A stretch of 64,000 nt of DNA. Source: Phanerodontia chrysosporium (Eukaryota; Basidiomycota; Agaricomycetes; Polyporales; Phanerochaetaceae). This document shows positions 22,501 to 34,242 of this stretch, piece by piece. The translations under genes were made by a program, and so were the position numbers. The DNA lies in assembly GCA_001910725.1 (NCBI GenBank), contig MJGA01000001.1, forward strand, positions 2,170,001 through 2,234,000, read 5' to 3'. Under the pieces are notes generated by a model. The model ran no database searches, had not been told where the DNA came from, and was given only the letters and a program-made list of their open reading frames with translations. Within the stretch, counting starts at the first letter, position 1; each line of letters starts with the position of its first letter.

Positions 22501-25500
22501 GTGCCCCTGGAACCGTCGCAAGTGGAGAGCAGGTACCGCAAACGAGAGGGCATCCCTGTCACAGAAGCCGGCTCGAAGTGGATTGACAAGGACGACTATA
22601 TCGACCTGAACTGGTCGCCGAGCAGCGATCCCGTCATGCACCATCTTCTTGCAGGGTCCTGCCCTCGCTTCACGTACTTCAAGCGCCATTATCCTAACCA
22701 GATGAAAGATCGCATAGAGTATACGAAGTTCGGTGACGAAGACAGCCACGAGTGTTTCCTGGGCAAGGAGGCCTGTAAGTGTTTTCGCAGTCACGTCAAG
22801 CATACTATATTCATGTTCTCTGCAGCTGTGCCCCGCATCCAAATGGCCATTGCGCTGCAGCGAATCAAAGAGCTCCAGAAGCAGCTGGCTGAAGGCTCGA
22901 GTCCATGCGACTCAGACGCTTCAACCTCGGACGTTAGTGCCCATCCAACTCCGTAACTTGGCATCTGCTAATACCCTATACCTGCAGAAGACGAGTGTTG
23001 ACACGAAATACATGATTTCCCTCCTAGAAGACTACGTTGCTCACCTAAAGAAAGTCGACGCGCAATCACAGAGCTCTTTCCGCACCGGACCACTAACTTA
23101 TTACATGCCTGCTGACTCCGTAAGCCCTGGCGACTGGGCAGAATTCGATAATGTCTACCAAGTACACTGCCCTAATCTCTATTTTGATAATATAATACGC
23201 GATGTAAGTGCTCGTTTCTATCGCTCCTAACGATACTGATCTCTGCATTTTCAGATAATGATGCAATATTACCACTGCTCCCGCTCACGACGAGGTTTCG
23301 ATTACCACATGGCTACACGGTGCGTTTATCATGAACGCCGGACGCGCCTATTGCTGACAATGCGCAGTGCTGTCAAGTTCATCAGAGACCAGGCCCTGGA
23401 GGCCATTGCTAATCTACAACACGAAGCTGACGAAGGCAAACGGCGGGGATCCACCGCTGCTGCGAGTGCCCAGGCCGCTGCACAGGCCGTCCGCAAGATC
23501 TTGGGCGTCGGCGACCACGAACCGCGGACCTCCGTCGAAATCTGCGCAGAGCCGAATTCCCAGCAGCCTGATGCCAACGACCCGCTGAAGGGCTGGTCCG
23601 AGGGCGTGTCGCTGAGCAAGGCGAACTTCTGTCTGCTCCTCAAGCCGCAGATCGTGCTCCGGAGCGAAGCTAGTGCCGAAGCGGTCTGTGTCCTCGCCGC
23701 GGTGCAGGGCAAGCTGCAGTCGTATCACATCCTCGATGACGAAAATGTCGACGATCCCGTCAGCGGAAGGGTGATGAGCAGGTAAGCGCAACTCAGCAGC
23801 GCTCTCCGGCTGGATTGCTTAATAGACTTTGTCAGGAACTTCGCATCCTTGACTGGCTTGCAAGCGTTCTCACCGTCTGCCATCAACAAATTCGGGCAAG
23901 GCGTGGTGCCGCTCGAGGTGCTCATAGACTTGAAGTGCGGCACGAACTTCTTCGATAGGCTTGTCCCCCAGACGGACGCTACGCTCCAGTACGACAAGTT
24001 CAACAGACTTCGGTTGCGGAACAACCTCAACTCTGTTACACGAAAGAGTATCGACTCTGATGATCAAAGCGTCAACCACCTGGAGAGTCAGAACGTATGT
24101 GCAGTTGTATCCCCGTTGTAGCATGCTATTGACAGCCTCCCCGACAGGATCTTGTTCGTATACACGTGCCACGGTTCACTGTCACTGCCAACGATCGACA
24201 TTTCCAAGCCATCTCGAACATCGTCACGAACCTTATTCTCTTTTCCGATGCTGCACACAAGATGCGCGCAGATAGGCTGGAGAAGATGCTCTTCAGCTAC
24301 GACTTCACGAATCTCTCCTCCGCCGCCGACGTCGTGGCGAAACTCCAGTCCCGCCTCCGACTTGCTGTAGAGACCCGAATTGGCGCCGAACGCAAGCTGA
24401 AGGGACACGGCGACCTCGGTGAGGTCGAGAAGCTGAAGATCGAGGCCCACATCCTGCTGCTCGCCGAGGAGCTCGACTACGTGTTCGAAGCCATCAAACT
24501 GGCGCAGGACAAGGCGGACGGCCTCGCGGCGCAAAAGTCTGCGCTGCTCCTGCACGCCTCGTCCTCGGAGATCTCGTGGCGCATGATCGACCGCCACGAC
24601 CAGCTGCTGGCCAAACTCGCGGTGCGCGACATCGACTTCCGCTGGCTCAACCGGCAGGACAGCTCGACGGTGAACAACCTCCTGGTCGGTGACTTGCAGG
24701 CGTTCGACGGCGCTGCGGACGCAGAGTGGACGGAGATCCTGTCGAAGCACGACGAGCCCGTCAGTCACCCGCTTGTCAAGGTACGTCAATCCGGCATAGC
24801 GCGTAGGCGGAGTGAACTGACATGACTTTCGACAGCGGAAGCTATTCTGCGTGGCCGAATGGACGGTCCTGCCGCCCGTTGGCGGCATCACGATCTACCA
24901 GAGCTTCGAGCTCACTCTGCACCCGATGCGTCTGCAGATCGACACGCGCGTCGGGCGGCGCATCATGGAGTACGTCTGGCCGACACGGCGGCGCAGGCAG
25001 CCCGGGGGCGGCGACGACACGCCGGAGCCTGACGCGGAAGAGCTGCACCTCCCGCCGTCCGCGCCGTCCTCGCCCGTCGCGTTCCGCAGCCCGCTGCCGA
25101 CGCCGGGACCCACCGCGCTCAGTGCGCCGCCGAAGCCCGCGCGGCGTGCGTCCGCGGACCTCCCGTCGCCGGCGCGCGAGAACACGCTGGTGGTGCCTGG
25201 CCTGCGCAAGACGCCGGCGTCGCGCTCGTTCACGGACCTGCGCAAGGCCGCGCAGCTCGACGCGCCCGCCGCGCCACGCCTGCACAAGACGCGCTCGTCG
25301 GACGCGCTCGCGGGCCTTGCGGCGGCGAGCACCCCCGGCGCGATGGCGCGCGACGACTCGCGCACGTCGGCGCACCGCAGGCAGGAGACAGACGATGCGG
25401 CGCTGATGAAGACGCGCTCGTCGCAGAAGACGTTTGTCTGGGTGAAGGTGTCGAGCTTGCACCTGCTGCTGAGCATCATGAAGGAGAACTCGTTCTTGTG

Positions 25501-26232
25501 TCGGGATGCGCGGATCTGGACGAGGGATTTGGAGTACAGGAACCAGACGTTGAGTGTGAGTGTCCTTGACTTGTCTTGGCGCAACGTCTGCTCATTGCAG
25601 TAGTTTGAGGAACTGTTTGACCAGTTCATTCCGTCGGGCAAGAACTGGAAAGGGTGGGTCAAGATGGCGTTTAATCAACCGCTTGTACCGGTGCTCCCGG
25701 TCGCTCGAGAGATCATCTCGAAGACCAAGTGGGTGTCAAGGGGTCACCACCATCAGACGAACGGTCCGAGAGGAAATGGGACAGCTAGCCCACAGTCGCG
25801 CCAACAGACCCTGATACCTGGGATACCCAAGAGGCTCCGCACGCTGTCGACGATGTCGGCAAAGACAAAAACGGCCCCGTACGAGAAGGAGAAGAACTTG
25901 TCAGTGTCGGCGCTAGGCCTGATGACAGAGCCCGAGCCTCTGGTGGTGGCGGACGAGCCGCCACCTCGCACATCAGAGCAGGGGCAGCGGAAGCCAAAGC
26001 GACAGCTTCTCCGCGTCTTTAAGCGTCGACGGTCGACGTCGCAGACACGGAGCAGCATTGATTCCACCAGTTCGGCGTCGGTACGTGTGCAGTCTATTTT
26101 TGCGCGTGTCGATCGCTGTGTGCTGAACTGTGCCCGCAGACGACCGAGTCGATGGCCTCTGTGCGGCCGGGGACGCCAGAGACGGCGCGGCCGTCGCTGG
26201 AGCATCGCGCAGTGTCTGACCCTTGCTTGTGA
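16571..26232 (+). CDS. FMP27: Fmp27/Hobbit (BLTP2-type) bridge-like lipid-transfer protein, two single-base frame breaks
   Basis: Very large (roughly 2,800 residues after splicing) repeating beta-groove protein predicted to move phospholipids at ER-plasma membrane contacts, homologous to yeast Fmp27/Hob1-2, human KIAA0100 and plant SABRE. An N-terminal ER anchor (residues about 35-60, VIWFLRIVTFSLLFRSFLGP) is followed by the chorein-like start VQSVSLRSIRGIYFRAGNGI. Later conserved blocks include LRLVFHWRFRATFENEVHLH, GSGFALCWEGNPTLKINHPN, FVSHVYMD-like LPRLFLSHVYMDLSRD, LFCVAEWTVLPPVGGITIYQ and the Apt1-type tail IPSGKNWKGWVKMAFNQPLV. About twenty introns; one uses a CAGTAG tandem acceptor near 25605. 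Frames break by one missing C near 18625 and 22385. The stop is TGA at 26230-26232. Confidence 0.92.
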
Positions 26233-26549
26233 CCGTAGGGTAGTGCTAACGGCTCCTGTGTTTGTAGTGGATGACCAATAGAGCGTTATGGTGTGGACGG
26301 CGAGGCACGGGTAGCGTGGCCGGTCATTGTCGCGAGCCCCTATGACATAGCATTTAGCGCCGGGCAGGACTTGGCGTCCGGACGTGGCGTCTGTGTGAGC
26401 CTAACCTGAGTGCACTCCACCTCCGCCAGAAAAATACCAATTTACCATGCACCCGTCTCTTAACTCGCGACGACGACCTCCACGACGACTACTTACGCTC
26501 CTTCACGCCCTTTAGCGTCCCCTTTCCCCCCTCTCTCCCACCCCAGGCC
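26233..26549. other. Intergenic between Fmp27 and DUF2985 genes
   Basis: About 315 bp, with a C/T-rich leader (ctcccacccc, cctttccccc) just before the next ATG. No other feature was seen. Confidence 0.5.
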
Positions 26550-29000
26550 ATGCACTCCGTCCGCGTCAAGCGCGGCCAGTACAACAACCTCCCCGACTCC
26601 CCCGCCGGCGTGGGGCGGCCCCGCTCGCGCTCGCTCGCCACCGTCCTCGGCAGCCCGCGCACCCCCGCCCCGCCAGCGACACCACAGCTCTCCCCGCGCC
26701 CGGAAACCAGCGGCCATGGGCGCGCACGGTCGCACACCACCGCGTTGGGCGACGTGCCCCCTGGGAGCACGCCCAGCTCCCCGCGCATGTCCTCGAGCAA
26801 GGTCCACACGCACATCATGAGCCGCAAGCGGTCGGACTCGTACACCACGCACCGGCGCGGCGACGTCATGCGCGGCAAGGAGCCCGCGCGCGACCTGCTG
26901 TCCCCAGACGGCAGCCTGCGCAGGACGAGGTCTCGCTGCACGGCTCCACGGAGAACATTGTATACCACGGAAACAGCAACCACCCGGGGCGCATCGACAG
27001 CGCGCTGAGCGAGTACGACGGCGAGATGGACGACGAGCACCATGAAGACGACATAGTGGAGCACCTGGATGTGATAGGTACGCCTGCGCGCCCGAATCTT
27101 CGGCGACATTCACTAACAGCTCCCCGCCAGACCCCGCTATTGCTACAGTCTCCACGCTTCAAAATGCAGCCAATGCCATCGTCATGTAAGAGCATCTCTG
27201 TCTGCATACCCGCAGGCGCAGCTAACCCCACCGCAGTCCTCCCCTCGACTGGTATTCGCGGAAATGTACCGTAGTGCTCCCGGACGTTCCCACGCGGGAC
27301 CCAGCATCGGACGCGGAAAAGGGTCAGATGCACGAAGACAACCTGGACCGCCATGTCGAGGACGTCCTCTCGAGGCGTGACAAGTACCGGCGGATTGCCC
27401 GCGGCGTGTGGGCATTCATGAAAACTCGTGAGTGTATTCCCGCGCGTGCCCGTGAACCAAGTGCTGATTTCCTTCGCAGCCCTCGGTGTAAGTGCGGGCT
27501 AGTCGCAGCTGCCTGTTTGCTCGAGGCTCACGCAGCTTCTCCTGACAGGTTATTGTTACGATATATGGCTTCCTTGTCGGTAAGTCCTCACCCTGCACGC
27601 TCACTCGGGGCGGGGTTGCTAATTATAGCGTGCAGTGTTCTGGGGAACAGGAATCGTCTTCTTCCTTGCCAAGTTTATTGACTTGCACAACTCAAACACA
27701 CAAGGCTTCTGGGTCGAGCTCTGCCAGCAAGTGGAAACCGGTATGCCTCCCCCGCGCGCTGAAGTGAGATCCGCTACTCACGTCCCCCAGGTCTATTCAC
27801 GGCGACCAGTATCGGACTAATACCGTTTCGTGCGCTGGATACATGGCGTACGTGCTATTGTCCAGGGCCGCGGTTCGATCGCACTTACAGCTCGTGATTG
27901 TGCTTCTAGGAATATGGAAGATATGGCATTACCAACGAATCACGATCAAGCGCCGGGCGGCTGCGGGCATACCTGCATTGTACGACGAAAATGACTTGCC
28001 GGATCCCCTATACGATGAGAATTATATACACGTTCTCACCGACAAGGAGCAAGCCGATTTGCACTACCGTACGTTGTCTATCTCCCTTTAGGAGTAATGG
28101 CCTAAGATCTTCGTCTTAGAGCAACACAAGTTTATGCAATCGCAGACCTGGTACCGGCCACATGGGACACCCACTCACAGGGTACGTGCTATACCATGCA
28201 AAAGTCGCATACATTGCTGACTTTTCACGCAGGCTTTTCCAATCAAGTAAGTGTAAGCCTTGTACCAGTGAAGATACACCTAATGTGTTTCTTCCAGTAC
28301 CGCTTTGTGGATATGCATTCTCAACGACCTAAACTCACTATTCCAATGCATGCTCAGCGCATGCATGTGGAGTATGGACCGCTTCCAACGGCCTGCCTGG
28401 ACAACAGCGACCACGCTTCCCGCTGCTTTCGTGAGCATATCCTGCGATGCTCATACTTTCATGTTCTAAAGCGCGTGGACTTTTCAGGTGTCAGGTATCC
28501 TCGCAGGCGTGTATATCTGGTGGGGTAGCAAGAAGACTCGTCGACACGAAGAAGTCGAGCAGCGTCTCCGCGCAGCACTAGCCATGGAGAAGCCGATCAC
28601 CCGAAACCCAGAGGCTCCGCCGACCCCCGCGACCCTACCCGCCGTGCCAGAGCTGAAGGTTGCGGGGACATCTGACTCCACGCCGACGCTCGCAACAAAG
28701 GGCGACTCGCCGCGGACGAAGGATTTCGTCTTCAACGGGAACAACAGCAGCATGGAGCTGCACACGCCCGAAACGCCGCCGCGGCGCGAGGCGGGCCCGC
28801 GGCAGATGTCGCGCATTTCGGAGCGCGCCGAGAAGCCTGAGCCCGAGCAGCGGTCGTCCGCGGGCTGGCCGAGCGACCGCGCGTCCGTGGGCACGGTGGG
28901 CACTATAGGCAGCACGCGGTCGGTGCCGATCGCGGAGCAGATGACGGTCCCCGCTGCGGAGGAGCTGCATGGCCGGAAGAACCCGTTCCTGAGGCAGTAG
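26550..29000 (+). CDS. DUF2985 integral membrane protein (frame broken by one base near 26921)
   Basis: Fungal-specific membrane protein of the PLAC8-related DUF2985 family; function unknown. Starts MHSVRVKRGQYNNLPDSPAG with a long Ser/Arg/Pro-rich cytosolic N-terminus. Then MPLDWYSRKCTVVLPDVPTR, DKYRRIARGVWAFMKT and the membrane part VIVTIYGFLV / VFWGTGIVFFLAKFIDLHNS, followed by the family hallmark GFWVELCQQVETGLFTATSI and IGLIPFRALDTWR. Next are KRRAAAGIPALYDENDLPDP, LHYQQHKFMQSQTWYRPHGT and a final hydrophobic stretch ILAGVYIWWGSKKTRRHEEV, then a charged cytosolic tail ending KNPFLRQ. Up to ten introns, several exons being only 10-60 nt, so mid-gene edges are approximate. One C appears to be missing at 26921, where the frame must move to read QDEVSLHGSTENIVY. 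Confidence 0.85.
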
Positions 29001-29409
29001 CCGGACGTCTTACTCGACGTCCTCCGCCTCGCGATCATCTTTTTCTTTGCTGTTGTACGTCTAGGTCAATCATCTGCGCGGATGCTGGTTGTATTTTCGC
29101 TATGTATATTCTCTCCATGTAGTTGCTTCATATAATTCCACGGCGCGGATTCCTGTAGACTATGTGCCAACATTACTAGCCCTAATACCCCCCTTTGCCA
29201 CGGTCTCCACTTCTCTGCGCTGTGCTGCTGCGCGCTGTACCCTGCGGTGCCGACCCCGCTCGTGGAGGCGCCCATCCGCGGGATGGATGATGCGGGCACG
29301 AGATAGGCAGGTGTAGTCTTTCCACCCTCTCATGCTTCAAGCGGGCTGTGGAGTCGCGCGGAGAACCTCCTGGCACTCACCGACACGATTTGTACATCTG
29401 CACAGTATC
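29001..29409. other. Intergenic upstream of the 2H phosphoesterase gene
   Basis: About 410 bp between two + strand genes; AT-richer start consistent with the 3' UTR of the DUF2985 gene. No gene or clear motif. Confidence 0.5.
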
Positions 29410-30738
29410 ATGGCGAGCAACGCGACAGCTTCCTTCGATGGCGCGAACGGTGGCCAGCGTGGCAGGGGATCCTGGCGTGGGCGCGGGCGCGGCGGCTATC
29501 GCGGCGGGAATCGCGGAGGCGGCGGGGGGCCTGCGAGGGCTAGCGAGGGCAACTCGCGGAACGGTGTACGAGGAGAATCCAACGCCCGAGCACAGGAAAG
29601 TCGCGAGCCCAAGCCGCCGTTGACGCACTGTCAGTACCCAACTAGCTCCATAGCCAGGCCCGACATGCCCTGCTAACCACCATCCTTCGCACCACACGCA
29701 GTCCTGGCGATGCCCCTCGTGAGTCCCGGCCCGTTCCTGGCTCCCCTCCATCCTGATGCTGCATGCTGACGGTGCGCATAGGGCCACCACCCCGAGCTGC
29801 GCGCGCGTGTTTCCGCCTTCACACGCGCGCTGCTCGCGAGCGAGCCTGCCGTGCCGGGCCTCGACGAGTCGATCGTCATCGCGCCGCGCAGGCTGCACAT
29901 CACGCTCGGCGTCATGTCGCTCTCGTCCTCTGCTCCCTCTCGCTCCGCTCCCCCTGGGTCTGCGCACGGGACGCGCAGCCCACGCTCGCCGCAGCGCGCA
30001 CGCTCCTGCACGCTCTGCAGCCGCGCGTGCAGGCGTTGCTCCGCGGCACCAGCGGGCCGACGCGGCGGGGCGGAGCGGGCCCGCTGCGCGTCGCGCTGCA
30101 GCACGTCGACATCATGCGCCCCGACGGCGGCGACCCGGCGCGCGCGCACGTGCTGTGGGCGGGCCCGCGCCCCGACAGCGAGGACGCGCGGCGGCTGAAG
30201 CGTGTCGCAGGTGAGAGCCAATTTTGGCACGCCTGTTCTGCTGTGTGTGCCAGCGTGGACTGAAGGAATCGTTGGACACAGAGTTCGTGAACGCGGAGTT
30301 CCGCAAGGCGGGGCTCGTCGTCGATGAGCGGCGCCCGCTGAAGGTGCGGTCATTTGTCGCGACGGCTACGTGGTGGCTGACGAGAGTTTGGCGTTTGCAG
30401 CTGCATTGTACGATCCTGAACACGGTCTACCGGCGCCCGAGCCGAAAGGGCCCCGTGTGCCCTTCTCGTATCCCGCGATCCTGGCTTCGCCCGCTTTCGA
30501 GACGATCAAGGTCAAGCAAGTGGGCACGGTGGCTGGTGCGAGTCAAGCCGAGGCTGGTGGCACGCAGGAGAACACCGCGACATCAGTAACTGTCGCACAA
30601 AGGCGGCAGCCAAAACAGACCACAGTAGCGGAGGTCGACCTCGGAGAGTACACCATTGACGAGATCCAAATCTGCGAAATGGGCAGTTGGGGACCCGAGG
30701 GCGAATATGTATGCGTTGACAGAATCACACTGCACTAA
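29410..30738 (+). CDS. RGG-box 2H phosphoesterase (AKAP7/ASCC1-like), one or two single-base frame breaks
   Basis: Homologue of the AKAP7-NLS/ASCC1 branch of the 2H phosphoesterases, which hydrolyse 2',5'- or cyclic-phosphodiester RNA ends or bind RNA. The N-terminus is an RGG box (GQRGRGSWRGRGRGGYRGGN). The catalytic domain has FLAMPLGHHPELRARVSAFT, the first H-x-T motif in RRLHITLGVM and the second in LKLHCTILNTVYRR, with DTEFVNAEFRKAGLVVDERR between them, and a C-terminal strand EIQICEMGSWGPEGEYVCVD. Both catalytic histidines and threonines are present. Introns lie near 29630-29700, 29723-29780, 30211-30253 and 30344-30401. Frames change near 29950-29954 (C5 run; less certain, a weak intron is the alternative) and 30451-30454 (C4 run), each consistent with one missing C. 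Confidence 0.75.
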
Positions 30739-31154
30739 TCACACTCGAGCAGTTGTTGAGTACAAGTGATGGATGTATTGTGTTCTAGCAATATTCTATA
30801 CCAGATACAAATGGATACACTCCTCGCAGTTGAAGCGCTTTGGTTCGGATTGTTGAAATCCTCTGAGCACTGTTCATCACCGACGCAGCCACCGCACCCC
30901 CCGCACGCCGTGAAGCGCACGAGCAGGCAAGCCCCAGTCCGGTCGCCGTTGCGCGCGAAAGAACGCGAAAGCGGCGAGACGTCCCAGCCCGTCCGGCGGC
31001 CACGCCATGGCTCCGCGGCCCGATAATAATTAGTGTCACTTCGCCACAACTAACCCCTTGGTTGAACATTGCGAGCGTCGCGTCTAAGACGACGACAGCA
31101 CACTTAAGTTAAACCGTAAAAGCGGGCGCTGTTGAAGCGCAAGGAGGATCGCAT
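30739..31154. other. Intergenic between convergent 2H and MET6 genes
   Basis: About 415 bp where two genes converge; it should contain both polyadenylation regions. Nothing else was recognised. Confidence 0.5.
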
Positions 31155-33687
31155 TTAAGCGTAGGTCTGGCGGGCCCAGCGAGCGGCGTTGACGAGGTTG
31201 ATGAGCGACGCCTCGGTCTCCTTCCAGCCACGGGTCTTGAGACCGCAGTCGGGGTTGATGTAGAGGAGGTCGGCCGGGAGGGTCTGGAGCATGGCCGCGA
31301 TGCGGTCCTTGATCTCCTGCTCAGAGGGGACACGAGGAGAGTGGATGTCGTAGACACCGGGGCCGATCTGGTTCGAGTAGCCGTACTGCTTGAAGGTGTT
31401 GAGCAGCTTCAAGTCGCTCTTCGAGGCCTCGATGGAGATGACGTCGGCGTCGAGGTCCTGGATCGAGGTGAAGATGTCGTCGAAGTCGGAGTAGCAGAAG
31501 TGGGAGTGGGTCTGCAGAGCGTCGGTGACACCAGCGGTGGCGAGCTTGAAGGAAGGAAGAGCCCAGGAGAGGTACGCCTCCCAGTCAACCTTGCGGAGAG
31601 GGAGCTATACATCGTAAATTAGTAAAGAATACGCCTCATAATCACGCGAATACTACTTACACCCTCACGGAGAGCGGGCTCATCGACCTGGACGGCGCTG
31701 ATGCCGGCGTTCTCGAGGTCGACGACCTCGTCGCGGAGCGCAAGCGCGAGCTGCTTGCACTGGGTCTCACGCGAGACATCGGCACGAGGGAAGGACCAGT
31801 TCAGGATGGTGACAGGGCCGGTCAACATACCCTTCATGGGCAGCTTGGTGAGGCTCTGAGCGTACTTCGACCACTCGACAGTGATGGGGCCAGGGCGGGA
31901 GACATCGGAGACGATGATGGGGGGACGGACGTAGCGAGAGCCGTAGGACTGGACCCAGCCGTTCTCGGTGAAGACGAAGCCGTTGAGGCGCTCGCCAAAG
32001 TACTGGACCATGTCGTTACGCTCGGGCTCACCGTGGACGAGGATGTCGAGGCCGATGCGCTCTTGGAAGCGGACGACGTTCTCGATCTCCTTCTTGATGA
32101 ACTCGTTGTACTCCTCCTCGGTGATCTCCTTCTTGCCGAGCTTAGCACGGGCAGTACGGATCTCCTTGGTCTGGGGAAGGAGCCAATGGTCGTGGTCGGG
32201 AACTTAGGGAGCTGGAGCTTCTGCTTCTGGACCTCCTTGCGGATGGCGAAGGGGCTCTTGCGGTTCAGCATGTCAGGGGTGATGGCAGCAACCCGCTTGC
32301 GGACGGCATCGTCGGAGGTGCGCTCGAACTCGCGGCGCTTGGCGATGGAGGTCTTGTTGGCCTCGTACGCAGCAGTGACCTTGGCATCCTGAGAGCCAGA
32401 GAGGACGGCAGCGATGGTCGCAACCTCCTCAGCCTTCTCGAGAGCGAAGGCGAACCAGTCCTTGTGCTCAGCGGACATCTTCTTCTCGTTGGCGAGGGTG
32501 ACCGGGGTGTGGAGCAGAGAAGAAGAGGTCGCAACGATGACACGCTCGCTGCCGATGACATCGATGGCCTGCTGGCCGAGCTTGACGGACGCAGCAATGT
32601 CGTTCTTCCAGATGTTACGGCCAGAGACGAGACCGAGGGAGAGGACAAGGTTGGTGGGCTTGACAACCTCGAGGACCTGGGAGAGCTGCTGGGGAGCACG
32701 GTCGAGGTCGATGTGGAGACCAGCGACGCCAAGCTTGGGGACGATGTTGACGTTCGAGTCGAGGCGGCCGTAGTAGGTCGCGAGCATGATCGAGGGGGCA
32801 ACCGGCACGAGCTCGCTGTACGCACTCACGAAGGAAGCCTCGTGGTTGGCAGCGACATCGAGGACAAGGATGGGCTCGTCAACCTGGACCCACTCAGCAC
32901 CGGCCTCCTTGAGCTCGCTCAGGAGCTGCTTGTAAACGGGGATGAGCTGGGAGAGGAGAGAGATGGGCTGGAAGCCCGGCTTGGCCTCCTTAGCAGCCTT
33001 GCCGAGGACGAGGAAGGAGACGGGGCCGAGGATGACGGGGCGGGTCGCAACACCAGCGGCCTTGGCCTCCTTGAACTCCTCAACAGCCTTGTTGAAGAGG
33101 AGCTTGAAGTCGGTCTCCTCAGAGAACTCAGGCACGACAAAGTGGTAGTTCGAGTCGAACCTTAATGGCACGAGGTGATAAGAAACAGAGTGAATAGTGC
33201 GGATCAGGAAGACTACTTACCACTTCTTCATCTCAGACGCGGGGACGTCAACGCCATCGGCCTGACGGCCACGGCCCATCGCGAAGTAGACATCGAGAGG
33301 GGAGAGGTTGTGGCCGAGGTAGCGCTTGGGGATGACGTTGAACGCCGCCGAGTGGTCGAGGACGTGGTCGTAGAGCGAGAAATCGCCGCTGTAGGCTCGG
33401 TGAGCGCGATGTTTCATGAATCACGAGCTACACGTCGACATACCTGGGGATGAGGTCGACGCCGCGGGCCTTGAGGCTCGTCCAGCTGGACTTCTTGACG
33501 TCGGCGGCAGCCTTGGTGAGGTCGTCGGCAGAGAGCTTGCCGCCCCAGTAGGCCTCGACGGCCTTCTTGACCTCACGGTTAGCACCTGCGCGTGGCAAAG
33601 CGTGAGTGACTCGTGCTCGCGGCGTCAGTGGCAGTCAGGGCGTTGCTCACCGATGCGGGGGAAACCGAGAACGCTGGACTGGACCAT
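31155..33687 (-). CDS. MET6: Cobalamin-independent methionine synthase (frame broken by one base near 32175)
   Basis: Cytosolic MetE-type enzyme that transfers a methyl group from 5-methyltetrahydropteroyl-polyglutamate to homocysteine. [13 protein letters not shown] at 33687 is joined across an intron to [15 protein letters not shown]. Folate-half landmarks are [12 protein letters not shown] and [13 protein letters not shown]. The catalytic half begins [13 protein letters not shown] and includes [40 protein letters not shown] and [11 protein letters not shown]. Zinc ligands are visible as the His/Cys of [10 protein letters not shown] and the Cys of [12 protein letters not shown]. The frame breaks within TIGSFP-QTKEI, where the + strand G4 run at 32173-32176 needs a fifth G. 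About four introns. A CACGTG and a TATAAA lie upstream. Expected length about 765 residues. Confidence 0.95.
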
Positions 33688-33770
33688 GGCGAGACGCGTA
33701 AAAGGGGAGAAGGAGATGGTGGGATGGGAAGGGAGGGGGTGGGGAAGCAGGAGGCTGGTACGACTGGAGG

Positions 33771-33776
33771 TTTATA
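33771..33776 (-). promoter_or_regulatory. TATAAA box of MET6
   Basis: Minus-strand TATAAA, 84 bp upstream of the MET6 start codon and 21 bp downstream of the CACGTG site. Position fits a core promoter; function is inferred. Confidence 0.5.
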
Positions 33777-33796
33777 TGCGCTGGATTTTTGGGCGA

Positions 33797-33802
33797 CACG
33801 TG
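33797..33802. promoter_or_regulatory. CACGTG (Cbf1-type E-box) upstream of MET6
   Basis: A palindromic CACGTG about 110 bp before the MET6 ATG. In yeasts, Cbf1 with Met4/Met28 activates sulfur amino acid genes through this element, so the location fits. The motif is directly seen; binding is inferred. Confidence 0.45.
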
Positions 33803-34242
33803 CGCTTAGCGCCGGGTGGTAGGCTGATCGATAATGAGCGTTGGGTTGCGTGCTTGCGTCTCCTGGCTGGGCCTCCACGCTGTTGGGCAAACCCCAGAAC
33901 ATCGTTTTTACGTTCGCGCACTCGGCTCTCGTATCGCTATGCGTAAAGACACGTACGTGGCCGGACTCGGTCTCCCCACCCCCGAGCAGACAGAATGTGG
34001 GAACACCATTCACCGCTCAATTAGACTCGCAGCTTCCCCTGTGAACTGCGCCTCATGCTCACTTGTCGATATCCAGCTCGGCTGCACCAACGCTTAGATG
34101 TACACACTATATAATAATAATCATACACTGTTTCCCTTCCTTTTTGCACAGCGCAATTGCCTCCGATGTACGACAACAGTCCGTGCCAGCCAATCCCGGG
34201 TCCAATTCCGTTCACAAGCAGACATCCAGAGTCCCGGTATGA

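Larger units (their letters stand above)
33688..34242. other. Intergenic: MET6 promoter and 3' side of xylitol dehydrogenase gene
   Basis: About 555 bp containing the MET6 promoter elements and, near 34097-34150, an AT-rich stretch (tatataataataatcatac) probably in the 3' UTR of the neighbouring dehydrogenase gene. No additional gene. Confidence 0.5.

Noticed and set aside
27861..27890. A GGTTCGATC sequence resembling a tRNA B box
   Set aside because: It lies in an intron region of the DUF2985 gene, has no matching A box or cloverleaf around it, and is not a tRNA gene.
32464..33165. 233-codon + strand open frame opposite MET6
   Set aside because: It is the antisense shadow of the highly biased MET6 coding sequence; the minus strand gives an unmistakable methionine synthase.
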